From positions 1-11,764 of the forward strand of contig JAUXCI010000053.1 in NCBI GenBank assembly GCA_030618945.1: DNA of 11,764 bases, given 5' to 3'. Shown piece by piece: positions 1-6,529 of this stretch. Position numbers and translations under genes: made by a program. Within the stretch, counting starts at the first letter, position 1, and each line of letters opens with the position of its first letter. Under the pieces are notes generated by a model that saw only the letters and a program-made list of their open reading frames with translations, searched no databases and was not told where the DNA came from. This DNA is from Flavobacteriaceae bacterium (lineage in GTDB: Bacteria; Bacteroidota; Bacteroidia; Flavobacteriales; Flavobacteriaceae).

Positions 1-1
1 A

Positions 2-289
2 GTTTGCCCCTTATCGAACAAAGCCTTACAGGTTGTGCCTGATTTAAACAATCATCCCCTTAAAAAAATGATGGATATGGGCCTTAAAGTAACGGTGAAT
101 TCGGATGATCCAGCTTACTTTGGTGGACAAGTAAACCAAAATTATATTGAAATTCAAAAAGCACTTAAGCTTTCCAAAAAAGACATTTATGAGCTGGCAA
201 AAAATTCTTTCACCTATTCCTTGTTAGATGAAAGTAAAAAGAATGCCTATTTATCAAAATTAGAGGCCTTTTACTCAAAACACAAATAG
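2..289 (+). CDS. Adenine/adenosine deaminase, C-terminal part (5' end outside window)
   Basis: This is the C-terminal 95 residues of a metal-dependent purine deaminase of the adenosine deaminase family, which hydrolyses adenine or adenosine to hypoxanthine or inosine. The reading frame is open from the left edge, so the true start lies outside. Visible motifs are VCPLSN at the very start of the window and NSDDPAYFGG about 30 residues later. The paired aspartates of the second motif correspond to the conserved metal- and substrate-contacting Asp pair of the family. The VCPLSN and DDPAYFGG forms resemble the adenine deaminase (type 2, Aah1-like) branch more than classical Ada, which has TSN and NTDDP; this substrate assignment is an inference. 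The gene ends 10 bases from the convergent peroxiredoxin stop codon. Confidence 0.85.
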   Translation, partial: VCPLSNKALQVVPDLNNHPLKKMMDMGLKVTVNSDDPAYFGGQVNQNYIEIQKALKLSKKDIYELAKNSFTYSLLDESKKNAYLSKLEAFYSKHK

Positions 290-299
290 TCCTTTTGGT

Positions 300-833
300 T
301 TATTGAGCATTAATAGCTTTTATTGATTCCTCGATATGCTTTTCTGCCTTGAACTGACTATCATAGATGAAAATAATTTTGCCACTCTTATTAATGACAT
401 AAGTTACTCGACCGGGAATAAGGCCAAATATATTTCCTTTGACGCCAAATAAATTTCTAACCTCATTATCAGTGTCAGCCAGCAGCGTAAATGGTAAATT
501 ATATTTGTCAGCAAAGTTTTTATGACTTAGTACATCATCAGAACTGATACCAATCACTTCAATGCTTTTATCTGTGAATTTTTCATATGAATCTCTAAAA
601 CTGCAAGCTTCCTTGGTACAACCCGGCGTATCGTCCTTGGGATAAAAATAAATCACCATTGCCTTCTTACCAATGTAATCATCCATATTAAAAGGTTCTC
701 CCAACTGGTTCATCAATCTAAACGAGGGAACTTTATCGCCAATTTCAAGAGGGGACTGACCTCTCATCTTATAGACGGAGAATACCAATAATAAAACAAT
801 AAATACTAGAATTAGGCTAAATATTTTTTCCAT
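300..833 (-). CDS. Membrane-anchored PrxQ/Bcp-type peroxiredoxin
   Basis: A thioredoxin-fold thiol peroxidase of the AhpC/TSA superfamily, 177 residues, which would reduce hydrogen peroxide and organic peroxides. Residues 5-21 form a hydrophobic membrane segment with no lipobox Cys, so the protein is probably anchored with the catalytic domain outside the cytoplasm. The catalytic motif YPKDDTPGCTKEACSF places the peroxidatic Cys at 72 and a second Cys at 77. This CxxxxC spacing is the peroxidatic/resolving pair of PrxQ/Bcp enzymes. Family-typical Bcp proteins are about 150 residues, the difference being the N-terminal anchor. It is the last gene of a three-gene minus-strand operon. Its ATG shares one base with the upstream stop (TAATG), and a GGAG sequence sits 4 bases before the start, consistent with coupled translation. 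Confidence 0.88.
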   Translation of the reverse strand: MEKIFSLILVFIVLLLVFSVYKMRGQSPLEIGDKVPSFRLMNQLGEPFNMDDYIGKKAMVIYFYPKDDTPGCTKEACSFRDSYEKFTDKSIEVIGISSDDVLSHKNFADKYNLPFTLLADTDNEVRNLFGVKGNIFGLIPGRVTYVINKSGKIIFIYDSQFKAEKHIEESIKAINAQ

Positions 834-1243
834 TATTCTCCGGTATAAGTAACAAAATTTCGTGGTGTTTCATAGAGGGTCACAGTCAACTCAAGTTCTG
901 CTGAAATTTTACTTCTCAGTTTTTGCCAAATTACGACTGAAATATTTTCGGCTGTTGGATTAAGTGTCTTGAATTCAGCCACCTCTTCATTTAGATTCTT
1001 ATGATCAAATTGCTCTTCAATCTCCTCATGGATCAACTGTTTTAGAACCTTCATATCCATTACGAACCCGGTTTCAGGATGGATCTCTCCCTTCACTGAT
1101 ATGATCAATTCATAATTATGCCCATGAAAATTAGGATTAGCACATTTACCAAATATTTTTGCATTTCTGGCGTCAGTCCAATCATTATTGTACAATCTGT
1201 GGGCCGCATTGAAATGGGCCTTTCTGCTTACTGTTACTTTCAT
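833..1243 (-). CDS. 6-pyruvoyl/6-carboxytetrahydropterin synthase family (PTPS/QueD)
   Basis: A 136-residue T-fold enzyme of the PTPS/QueD family, which acts on dihydroneopterin triphosphate. Products differ by subfamily: 6-carboxytetrahydropterin for queuosine, or 6-pyruvoyltetrahydropterin for biopterin. Zinc ligands are His15 (FNAAHRL), His40 and His42 (FHGHNY). Other conserved residues are the candidate catalytic Cys34, Asp80-His81 (DHKNLN) and Glu125 (ETPRN), which would grip the pterin ring. Cys34 lies five residues before HGH (CxxxxxHGH), as in animal PTPS, whereas E. coli QueD has CxxxHGH. Databases usually label such proteins QueD, but the exact product is open. The gene starts one base after the idi stop codon and overlaps the peroxiredoxin start by one base. 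Confidence 0.88.
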   Translation of the reverse strand: MKVTVSRKAHFNAAHRLYNNDWTDARNAKIFGKCANPNFHGHNYELIISVKGEIHPETGFVMDMKVLKQLIHEEIEEQFDHKNLNEEVAEFKTLNPTAENISVVIWQKLRSKISAELELTVTLYETPRNFVTYTGE

Positions 1244-1244
1244 A

Positions 1245-1757
1245 TCAAATTAATCTTTCATCGTATTCCTTAAATATGATCTTAAACCATTCCGTGTAAT
1301 TTTTAGGATGCTCAGCAATGTCTTGTTTTACCTTATCCAAAGACATCCATTTGAATGAAGCAACCTCTTGTAGATTGATCACCGGGTCATTATCATAGTG
1401 TCCGACCATAACATGATCCAATTCATGTTCGGTCAAACCATTATCAAAGGCCGCTGAATAAACAAACCAGAATACTTCTTCTAAGTCACAATGAAAACCC
1501 ATCTCCTCGTTCAATCTCCTTTTTCCTGCCTCAAGACTAGACTCTCCATCTCTTTGGTGACTACAACAAGTGTTTGTCCATAGGCCAGGAGAATGGTATT
1601 TGTCCAATGCCCTTTGCTGCAACATAAGTTCTCCCTTTTTATTAAACACAAAAACCGAAAAGGCTCTGTGCAAAGCTCCTTTTTTATGCGCTTCCATCTT
1701 TCCCATCAAACCCAACTGATCATCGGTTTCACTTACCAAAATTACTTTTTCTTCCAA
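1245..1757 (-). CDS. idi: Isopentenyl-diphosphate delta-isomerase, type I
   Basis: A Nudix-fold cytoplasmic enzyme, 170 residues, interconverting isopentenyl and dimethylallyl diphosphate for isoprenoid synthesis (quinones, carotenoids, undecaprenyl). Metal-site histidines are His24, His30 and His67. The catalytic Cys lies in WTNTCCSH (Cys64 or Cys65, aligned with the WTNSVCGH motif of E. coli). Glu110 and Glu112 in LTEHELDHV match the catalytic and metal-binding Glu pair. A Nudix-like GE...RRLNEEMGF helix spans 71-88. The start appears to be TTG at 1755-1757. The only nearby ATG (1760-1762 on this strand) is out of frame and soon stops, and the upstream in-frame stop is at 1779-1781. AAGGAA lies about 6 bases before the TTG. 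This is the first gene of the minus-strand operon. Confidence 0.93.
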   Translation of the reverse strand: MEEKVILVSETDDQLGLMGKMEAHKKGALHRAFSVFVFNKKGELMLQQRALDKYHSPGLWTNTCCSHQRDGESSLEAGKRRLNEEMGFHCDLEEVFWFVYSAAFDNGLTEHELDHVMVGHYDNDPVINLQEVASFKWMSLDKVKQDIAEHPKNYTEWFKIIFKEYDERLI

Positions 1758-1773
1758 GGCATTTCCTTTTTTA

Positions 1774-1781
1774 CAAAGTTA
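1774..1781 (-). promoter_or_regulatory. Candidate -7 element for the idi operon
   Basis: On the minus strand this reads TAACTTTG, a perfect match to the Bacteroidota -7 consensus TAnnTTTG. It lies 16 bases before the TTG start of idi, which would give a very short leader that still includes the AAGGAA ribosome-binding sequence. No good TTG -33 element is seen at the expected distance upstream, so support comes from the -7 match alone. Confidence 0.45.
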
Positions 1782-1902
1782 TTAATTTAATCCTTCTAAA
1801 TAAAAAGCAGAAATTTAACTTTTACCGCTGGTGCCTAATTTCAAAACCCAAGACTATTTTTTAAAATTCTAAAGGAATTAAAATAGATTTACCGGTTTCA
1901 TA

Positions 1903-1910
1903 TATATTTG
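1903..1910 (+). promoter_or_regulatory. Candidate -7 element for the cyclophilin gene
   Basis: The sequence TATATTTG matches TAnnTTTG exactly. Transcription would begin around 1915-1918, just before the TAAT repeat, giving a leader of about 35 bases. A canonical TTG about 19 bases upstream is absent; that area reads AGATTTACC. The divergent region between idi and this gene (1758-1949) otherwise contains no gene. Confidence 0.45.
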
Positions 1911-1919
1911 TGTTCGAAA

Positions 1920-1943
1920 TAATTAATTAATTAATTAATTAAT
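1920..1943 (+). repeat. Tetranucleotide repeat (TAAT)x6 in the leader of the cyclophilin gene
   Basis: This is a perfect period-4 tract of 24 bases, six copies of TAAT, ending seven bases before the ATG of the cyclophilin gene and beginning about ten bases after its candidate promoter. It is entirely A/T and occupies the place where a ribosome-binding site would be. Tracts of this kind can change length by slippage, which would alter promoter-to-start spacing in 4-base steps. Confidence 0.95.
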
Positions 1944-1949
1944 GCATAT

Positions 1950-2654
1950 ATGAGAAATTTGTTGTTTTATCTAGGTTTTACATTTCTGATTCTAAGTATC
2001 GGTTGTGAAAGCCATAAAAAAGAAGATCAAAGCAACAAGCCATCACCAAAAGGAACAACTAAAAGCGGCAGCCAACAGGAAAGCCAGGAAAAATCTAAAC
2101 CAAAAGATTCTATAAACAAGAAAAACGCCGTTGCTTTTTTAAATATATATGGAAAACAAAATAAAGAATCCAAGGTACTGCTCAAAACACGTTTAGGCAA
2201 TATAGTGATTCAATTATATGATGACACTCCTTTACATCGTGCCAGCTTTATTTTTTTAACAAAAATGGGCTACTTCAACACCACTTGCTTTTACCGAGTG
2301 GTCCCCGATTTTATTATTCAAGGGGGCGAATCAGAAAGATTAGATACGCAAAGATACAAAGCACGCTATCGACGGTATAAGATTCCTCCAGAATTTAGAG
2401 ATAACAGAAAACATAGTTACGGAGCTGTTGCACTCGCAAGAGACTGGAAAAAAAATCCTAATAAAAATTCCACGGCCTTTGAATTTTATATCGTTCAAAA
2501 CAGACAAGGTGCCCATCATCTTGACGGTGAACATACGGTTTTTGGAAAAGTTATCTCAGGTTTTGAAACGATTGACAAAATCGTAAACCTAGAGGCAGGA
2601 AGCGACGAATGGCCTCTTGACGATGTTTTTATGAATATCGAAGTGATTGATTAA
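1950..2654 (+). CDS. Cyclophilin-type peptidyl-prolyl cis-trans isomerase lipoprotein
   Basis: A 234-residue exported proline isomerase that would assist protein folding outside the cytoplasm. The N-terminus is a lipoprotein signal peptide (hydrophobic 3-18, lipobox LSIGC with Cys19). A Lys/Ser/Gln-rich linker of about 45 residues with very low complexity follows. The cyclophilin domain covers roughly 75-234. FYRVVPDFIIQGG at 114-126 supplies the equivalents of human CypA Arg55 (Arg116), Phe60 (Phe121) and Gln63 (Gln124), and STAFEFYIV at 174-182 matches the conserved S-Q-F-F-I strand. The CypA Trp121 position appears to be His190 (HHLDGEHTVFG), as in many bacterial forms that bind cyclosporin poorly. 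The ATG has no Shine-Dalgarno sequence. The gene stands alone, and the next gene has its own promoter. Confidence 0.92.
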   Translation: MRNLLFYLGFTFLILSIGCESHKKEDQSNKPSPKGTTKSGSQQESQEKSKPKDSINKKNAVAFLNIYGKQNKESKVLLKTRLGNIVIQLYDDTPLHRASFIFLTKMGYFNTTCFYRVVPDFIIQGGESERLDTQRYKARYRRYKIPPEFRDNRKHSYGAVALARDWKKNPNKNSTAFEFYIVQNRQGAHHLDGEHTVFGKVISGFETIDKIVNLEAGSDEWPLDDVFMNIEVID

Positions 2655-2681
2655 GTATCTGACAAAAATTTGTGCACTGGA

Positions 2682-2711
2682 TTGTTTTTGAACATTGTTA
2701 ACTTATCTTTG
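2682..2711 (+). promoter_or_regulatory. prfC: Bacteroidota-type promoter of prfC
   Basis: TTG at 2682-2684 is followed after exactly 19 bases by TATCTTTG at 2704-2711, matching the TTG-N19-TAnnTTTG pattern of Bacteroidota primary promoters. Predicted transcription starts near 2716, leaving a leader of about a dozen bases without a Shine-Dalgarno sequence before the ATG at 2729. This is the best-formed promoter in the window. Confidence 0.7.
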
Positions 2712-2728
2712 CCAACTAATTTTCAGCA

Positions 2729-4318
2729 ATGGATCTACTACAAGAAATTGAAAGAAGAAGAACTTTTGGCATCATCTCGCACCCGGATGCCGGTAAAACC
2801 ACCCTTACAGAAAAATTGCTGTTATTTGGTGGAGCCATACAGGAAGCGGGAGCTGTAAAAAGCAACAAAATAAAAAAAGGGGCAACTTCTGATTTTATGG
2901 AGATTGAGCGTCAACGTGGAATTTCTGTAGCTACCTCGGTGTTAGCCTTTGTTTATAAGGACAAAAAAATAAATATTCTCGATACGCCCGGACACAAGGA
3001 TTTTGCAGAAGACACTTTTAGGACCCTTACTGCTGTAGACAGTGTAATTGTTGTTATAGATGTGGCCAAGGGTGTTGAGGCACAAACCGAAAAATTGGTA
3101 GAGGTTTGCAGGATGAGGAGCATTCCGATTATTGTATTTATAAATAAATTGGATCGTGAAGGAAAAGATGCTTTTGACTTATTGGATGAAGTAGAGCAAA
3201 AACTTGGGCTAAAGGTCGTGCCATTGAGTTTTCCAATTGGGATGGGTTATGATTTTAAAGGAATTTATGACATCTGGAGCAAAAAATTAAACCTGTTTTC
3301 AGGAGACACCAAACAAACTGTATCTGAGGGACTGGAATTTACAGATATCGATAATCCCGAATTAGACAATATTATAGGAGATGCTTCGGCAGCTGAGCTT
3401 CGTGAAGAATTGGAACTAGTTCAAGAAGTTTATCCGGCTTTTGATAAAGAAGCCTATTTAAAAGGAGAATTACAGCCTGTGTTTTTTGGTTCGGCCTTGA
3501 ATAATTTTGGCGTAAAAGAGTTGCTCGATTGTTTTATTGATATTGCTCCTACTCCACAACCAAAAATGTCTGACACTCGATTGGTTGACTCAAAAGAACA
3601 AAAATTTTCAGGTTTTGTATTTAAAATTCATGCAAATATGGACCCGAAACATAGAGACAGGCTTGCTTTTGTAAAAGTCGTTTCGGGTATTTTTAAAAGA
3701 AATACGAATTACCTTCACGTAAAACAAGGTAAGAAAATGAAATTTTCCAGCCCGAATGCCTTTTTTGCTGAGAAAAAAGAAATTGTCGATGAATCATTTC
3801 CAGGAGATATTGTTGGCTTGCACGATACAGGGAATTTTAAAATTGGCGATACCTTAACCGAAGGTGAAATAATGGAATTTAAAGGAATTCCTAGTTTCTC
3901 TCCTGAGCATTTTAGGTATGTAAATAACGCAGACCCAATGAAATCAAAACAATTGGCCAAGGGCTTGGATCAGTTGATGGATGAAGGTGTGGCTCAATTA
4001 TTTACTTTAGATCTCAATGGCAGAAAGGTCATTGGAACGGTTGGTGCGCTTCAGTTTGAGGTAATCCAATACCGTCTTGAACATGAATATGGCGCTAGTT
4101 GTTCTTATGAGAATGTAAACGTTCACAAAGCCTGTTGGGTTGATCCTGAAGATGATCAAAACAATGAATTCAAGGAATTCAGAAGAGTGAAACAACGTTA
4201 CCTTGCAAGCGATAAAAAAGGGCAATTGGTTTTTTTGGCAGATTCGGCCTTCACCGTCCAAATGACACAGGATAAATACCCATCAGTAAAATTGCACTTT
4301 GTAAGTGAGTATAAATAA
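2729..4318 (+). CDS. prfC: Peptide chain release factor 3 (RF3)
   Basis: A translational GTPase of 529 residues, the same length as E. coli RF3, which recycles release factors RF1/RF2 from the ribosome after termination. GTPase motifs in order are G1 HPDAGKTT (18-25), G2 with RQRGIS (61-66), G3 DTPGHKDF (85-92), G4 NKLD (139-142) and G5 GSALN (254-258). The rest matches RF3 in layout: an EF-Tu-like domain 2 from about 290 and a C-terminal RF3 domain with VGALQFEV around 436-443. The start follows the well-formed promoter closely and gives the normal RF3 N-terminus. No neighbour appears co-transcribed. Nothing unusual was seen in the catalytic residues. Confidence 0.97.
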   Translation: MDLLQEIERRRTFGIISHPDAGKTTLTEKLLLFGGAIQEAGAVKSNKIKKGATSDFMEIERQRGISVATSVLAFVYKDKKINILDTPGHKDFAEDTFRTLTAVDSVIVVIDVAKGVEAQTEKLVEVCRMRSIPIIVFINKLDREGKDAFDLLDEVEQKLGLKVVPLSFPIGMGYDFKGIYDIWSKKLNLFSGDTKQTVSEGLEFTDIDNPELDNIIGDASAAELREELELVQEVYPAFDKEAYLKGELQPVFFGSALNNFGVKELLDCFIDIAPTPQPKMSDTRLVDSKEQKFSGFVFKIHANMDPKHRDRLAFVKVVSGIFKRNTNYLHVKQGKKMKFSSPNAFFAEKKEIVDESFPGDIVGLHDTGNFKIGDTLTEGEIMEFKGIPSFSPEHFRYVNNADPMKSKQLAKGLDQLMDEGVAQLFTLDLNGRKVIGTVGALQFEVIQYRLEHEYGASCSYENVNVHKACWVDPEDDQNNEFKEFRRVKQRYLASDKKGQLVFLADSAFTVQMTQDKYPSVKLHFVSEYK

Positions 4319-4351
4319 ATGAAAAGTTTTGTGTTCTGCTGAGATACACCT

Positions 4352-4374
4352 CCAATGACATGGTCTTGTCATGG
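4352..4374 (+). terminator. Inverted repeat downstream of prfC, possible terminator or operator
   Basis: Arms CCAATGACA and TGTCATGG pair through eight bases, with one A bulged in the left arm, around the loop TGGTCT. It lies 34 bases after the prfC stop. No T-run follows directly, so it is not a textbook intrinsic terminator; a protein-binding site for the next gene is an alternative. The rest of the 149-base gap holds only the candidate promoter of the lipoprotein gene. Confidence 0.35.
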
Positions 4375-4415
4375 ATTATTATACCATTTGCATCCTGGAA
4401 ATCCTCAATAAGTAT

Positions 4416-4423
4416 TATTTTTG
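4416..4423 (+). promoter_or_regulatory. Candidate -7 element for the META lipoprotein gene
   Basis: TATTTTTG fits TAnnTTTG and lies 44 bases before the ATG at 4468. The nearest upstream TTG (4388-4390) is 25 bases away, longer than the usual 19-21, so the -33 part is poor. The start codon has no Shine-Dalgarno sequence. Confidence 0.35.
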
Positions 4424-4467
4424 TTCTTCTGAATTTAATTGAATAGTAAAAGAAAATAATAAAGCTT

Positions 4468-5367
4468 ATGAAATCATCAATTTTTGCTTTGACTTTAATA
4501 TTATCAATGCTTTTAGGGTGTGGGTCAACTAATAGTAGTACTACGGTTCAAAATCCTCATGCGGAGGTACACCAGAATGTTCATAACGAATATATTCAAG
4601 AAGAAATTCAAAAGACTGGTGAAGAAAATAACACTCCTGCTGTCAATGAGAATTATAAAAAAATAGAATCAGACCATCCAAAAGCTACTTTTTTAAATGA
4701 AAAATGGAAAAATGGTGTTGTTTTTTATGCTATAGGAAATGAACCATCTTGGTCAATCAATATCAATAAAAACAAGAGTGCTTTGTTTAAATCTCACGAC
4801 GGTGTACAATATACCACTACTTCAATTTCGAGACTGGCATCCATTGTTTCAAAAAGCATTACTTACAGGTCTGTCAATGATCAGGGTGAGATGATCATCT
4901 CTTTATCAAAAGAAAAGTGCGGAGATACAATGTCGGATGATTTATTTTCCTATAGTGTATCAAGTCAGCTTAAACTAAAAGGTGAAAAAGAATTCGAAAC
5001 CTATAAAGGATGTGGAAATTTTGTGCCTGACCCAAGACTAAACGGAAAGTGGCTAATTGTCAAAGCGGATTCATTGTCAATTGACAAGCTGCAATTAATA
5101 AAATTACCTGAACTTAGCATAAACGTGTACAAGAACTTGGTTTCTGGCAATGATGGTTGTAATCTTTTTAATGGAAGCGCAGAATTTCAAGACAGTCATA
5201 TTATCTTTGGAATGATAGCAGGAACTATGATGGCATGCCCTAATATGGATGCAAGTTCGATAATTACCAAGTCGTTTGTGAACAAAAAGCTGAGGTTTGA
5301 ATTTAAGGAAAATCTTTTCTTTTATGAAGGAGAGAAAGAAGTCATGATGCTTAAACCTGCAGAATAA
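4468..5367 (+). CDS. Lipoprotein with COG3650-like and META (HslJ-like) domains
   Basis: A 299-residue predicted lipoprotein. The signal peptide ends at the lipobox LLGC (Cys18), followed by a polar Asn/Glu-rich linker to about 75. Residues 84-184 resemble the COG3650-type domain seen in bacterial envelope proteins: FYAIGNEPSWSI near the start, then CGDTMSDDLFSYSV (Cys151) and YKGCGNF (Cys182). The two Cys residues could form a disulfide. Residues 190-297 form a META domain, the fold of E. coli HslJ: LNGKWLI, SGNDGCNLFNG (Cys231) and AGTMMACP (Cys257), again a conserved Cys pair. Role in the cell is not established. HslJ itself is linked to novobiocin resistance and stress, so an envelope stress or ligand-binding role is only a guess. 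It appears monocistronic. Confidence 0.85.
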   Translation: MKSSIFALTLILSMLLGCGSTNSSTTVQNPHAEVHQNVHNEYIQEEIQKTGEENNTPAVNENYKKIESDHPKATFLNEKWKNGVVFYAIGNEPSWSININKNKSALFKSHDGVQYTTTSISRLASIVSKSITYRSVNDQGEMIISLSKEKCGDTMSDDLFSYSVSSQLKLKGEKEFETYKGCGNFVPDPRLNGKWLIVKADSLSIDKLQLIKLPELSINVYKNLVSGNDGCNLFNGSAEFQDSHIIFGMIAGTMMACPNMDASSIITKSFVNKKLRFEFKENLFFYEGEKEVMMLKPAE

Positions 5368-5376
5368 AACCTTTGC

Positions 5377-5408
5377 TTGTTTTCTTCTTTTAAATATTTC
5401 TATATTTA
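5377..5408 (+). promoter_or_regulatory. Candidate promoter of the AI-2E-family gene
   Basis: TTG at 5377-5379 is followed after 21 bases by TATATTTA at 5401-5408, one base off TAnnTTTG. The spacing is slightly long but acceptable. The start codon at 5442 has no close Shine-Dalgarno sequence; an AAGG lies 16 bases upstream, too far to be convincing. This promoter would serve both the membrane protein gene and the methyltransferase gene behind it. Confidence 0.4.
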
Positions 5409-5441
5409 CGGTACTTGTTTTAAGGCGGTCAAATCAATAAA

Positions 5442-6527
5442 ATGGAATCAAAAATCATTGCTAATGGAATTTTAAGAGCCCTGGGGGTCGTCACCGGAGT
5501 TTTATTGCTATTTTTTCTTCTTTATAAAGTACAAAGTGTCATTATTTATTTGATTTTAGCCATCATATTATCTCTGATTGGTCGACCAATAGTAGATGTT
5601 TTGACCAAAAAACTGAAGTTTCCCAATATTATAGGTGTTATAAGTACAATGATCATTTTTTTGTTGGCTATTCTGGGTATCATCTCAATGTTTATACCTT
5701 TGGTACAAGAACAAGGTCATAATATTTCTCTGCTCAATACAGAGGAACTTAGGAACAGAATTCTAAATTTGTTCCAGGAAATGGATTTATTTTTTGCCTC
5801 TCGAAAGATTAATCTTTTTGGAGAGCTGAAGAATATGGACCTCACTTCAAAAATCTCATCTATTCCGAGTTTACTTAATTCACTGATGAGCGTAGTTGGA
5901 ACTTTTAGTATGGGTTTGTTTTCTGTATTATTTATCACCTTCTTTTTGCTCAAGGATGAAAATTTATTACCGAATTTTTTCCTTTTTATCACGCCTCATA
6001 GAAACGAACACAAAACCTCAAGCTCTTTGACGAAAATCAATAATTTGTTGTCAAGGTATTTTATTGGACTGATCATTCAAATATCAATCTTATTCACTAT
6101 TTATTCAGTCACCTTATTGATTTTCGATATTAAAAGTGCCGTGGTTATTGCCTTTTTATGTGCTTTATTGAATTTAATACCCTATTTGGGTCCGATAATC
6201 GGTGGCGTTTTGATGATTCTCTTGACAATGACAAGTAGTCTGGAATACGATTTCCAAACGCATATTATACCTGTGACAACTTATGTAATTATGGGCTATA
6301 TTTTTGCTCAGTTAATTGATAATTTTTTCAGCCAACCCATTATTTTCTCTAAGAGTGTCAAATCACACCCGCTGGAAATCTTTTTGGTAATCGTTACGGC
6401 AGGATTTCTTTTAGGAGTTACAGGGATGATCTTTGCTGTTCCTTTATATACAGTGATCAAAGTTGTTTTAAAAGAGTTCTTATCTGACAATCAATTTGTG
6501 AAATCCATCACCAAAGGTTTAGACTAG
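5442..6527 (+). CDS. AI-2E/PerM-family (UPF0118) integral membrane transporter
   Basis: A 361-residue inner membrane protein of the AI-2E transporter-like family, whose members have been linked to autoinducer-2 export or sodium/proton exchange. The true substrate here cannot be read from sequence. Hydrophobic segments lie near 10-28, 31-48, 63-87, 150-170, 206-229, 232-262, 276-296 and 311-341, with a non-membrane stretch around 88-145 as usual for the family. Family motifs are NLIPYLGPIIGG (244-255), SHPLEIFLVI after the PIIFSKSVK loop (300-318) and GMIFAVPLYTVIKV (328-341). The length is typical. The next gene starts two bases after its stop codon, so the two are probably co-transcribed and translationally coupled, although no functional link is evident. 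Confidence 0.92.
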   Translation: MESKIIANGILRALGVVTGVLLLFFLLYKVQSVIIYLILAIILSLIGRPIVDVLTKKLKFPNIIGVISTMIIFLLAILGIISMFIPLVQEQGHNISLLNTEELRNRILNLFQEMDLFFASRKINLFGELKNMDLTSKISSIPSLLNSLMSVVGTFSMGLFSVLFITFFLLKDENLLPNFFLFITPHRNEHKTSSSLTKINNLLSRYFIGLIIQISILFTIYSVTLLIFDIKSAVVIAFLCALLNLIPYLGPIIGGVLMILLTMTSSLEYDFQTHIIPVTTYVIMGYIFAQLIDNFFSQPIIFSKSVKSHPLEIFLVIVTAGFLLGVTGMIFAVPLYTVIKVVLKEFLSDNQFVKSITKGLD

Positions 6528-6529
6528 TT

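Noticed and set aside
290..299. Bidirectional terminator between the convergent deaminase and peroxiredoxin genes
   Set aside because: The gap is only 10 bases and no stem-loop is visible in or beside it.
1861..1883. Inverted repeat AATTC-TAAAG-GAATT upstream of the cyclophilin promoter
   Set aside because: Only five bases pair continuously in a very A/T-rich stretch, so chance is likely and no regulator can be named.
2670..2858. Small + strand open frame overlapping the start of prfC
   Set aside because: It overlaps RF3 in another frame, begins inside the prfC promoter, and its sequence is not protein-like. RF3 is unmistakable.
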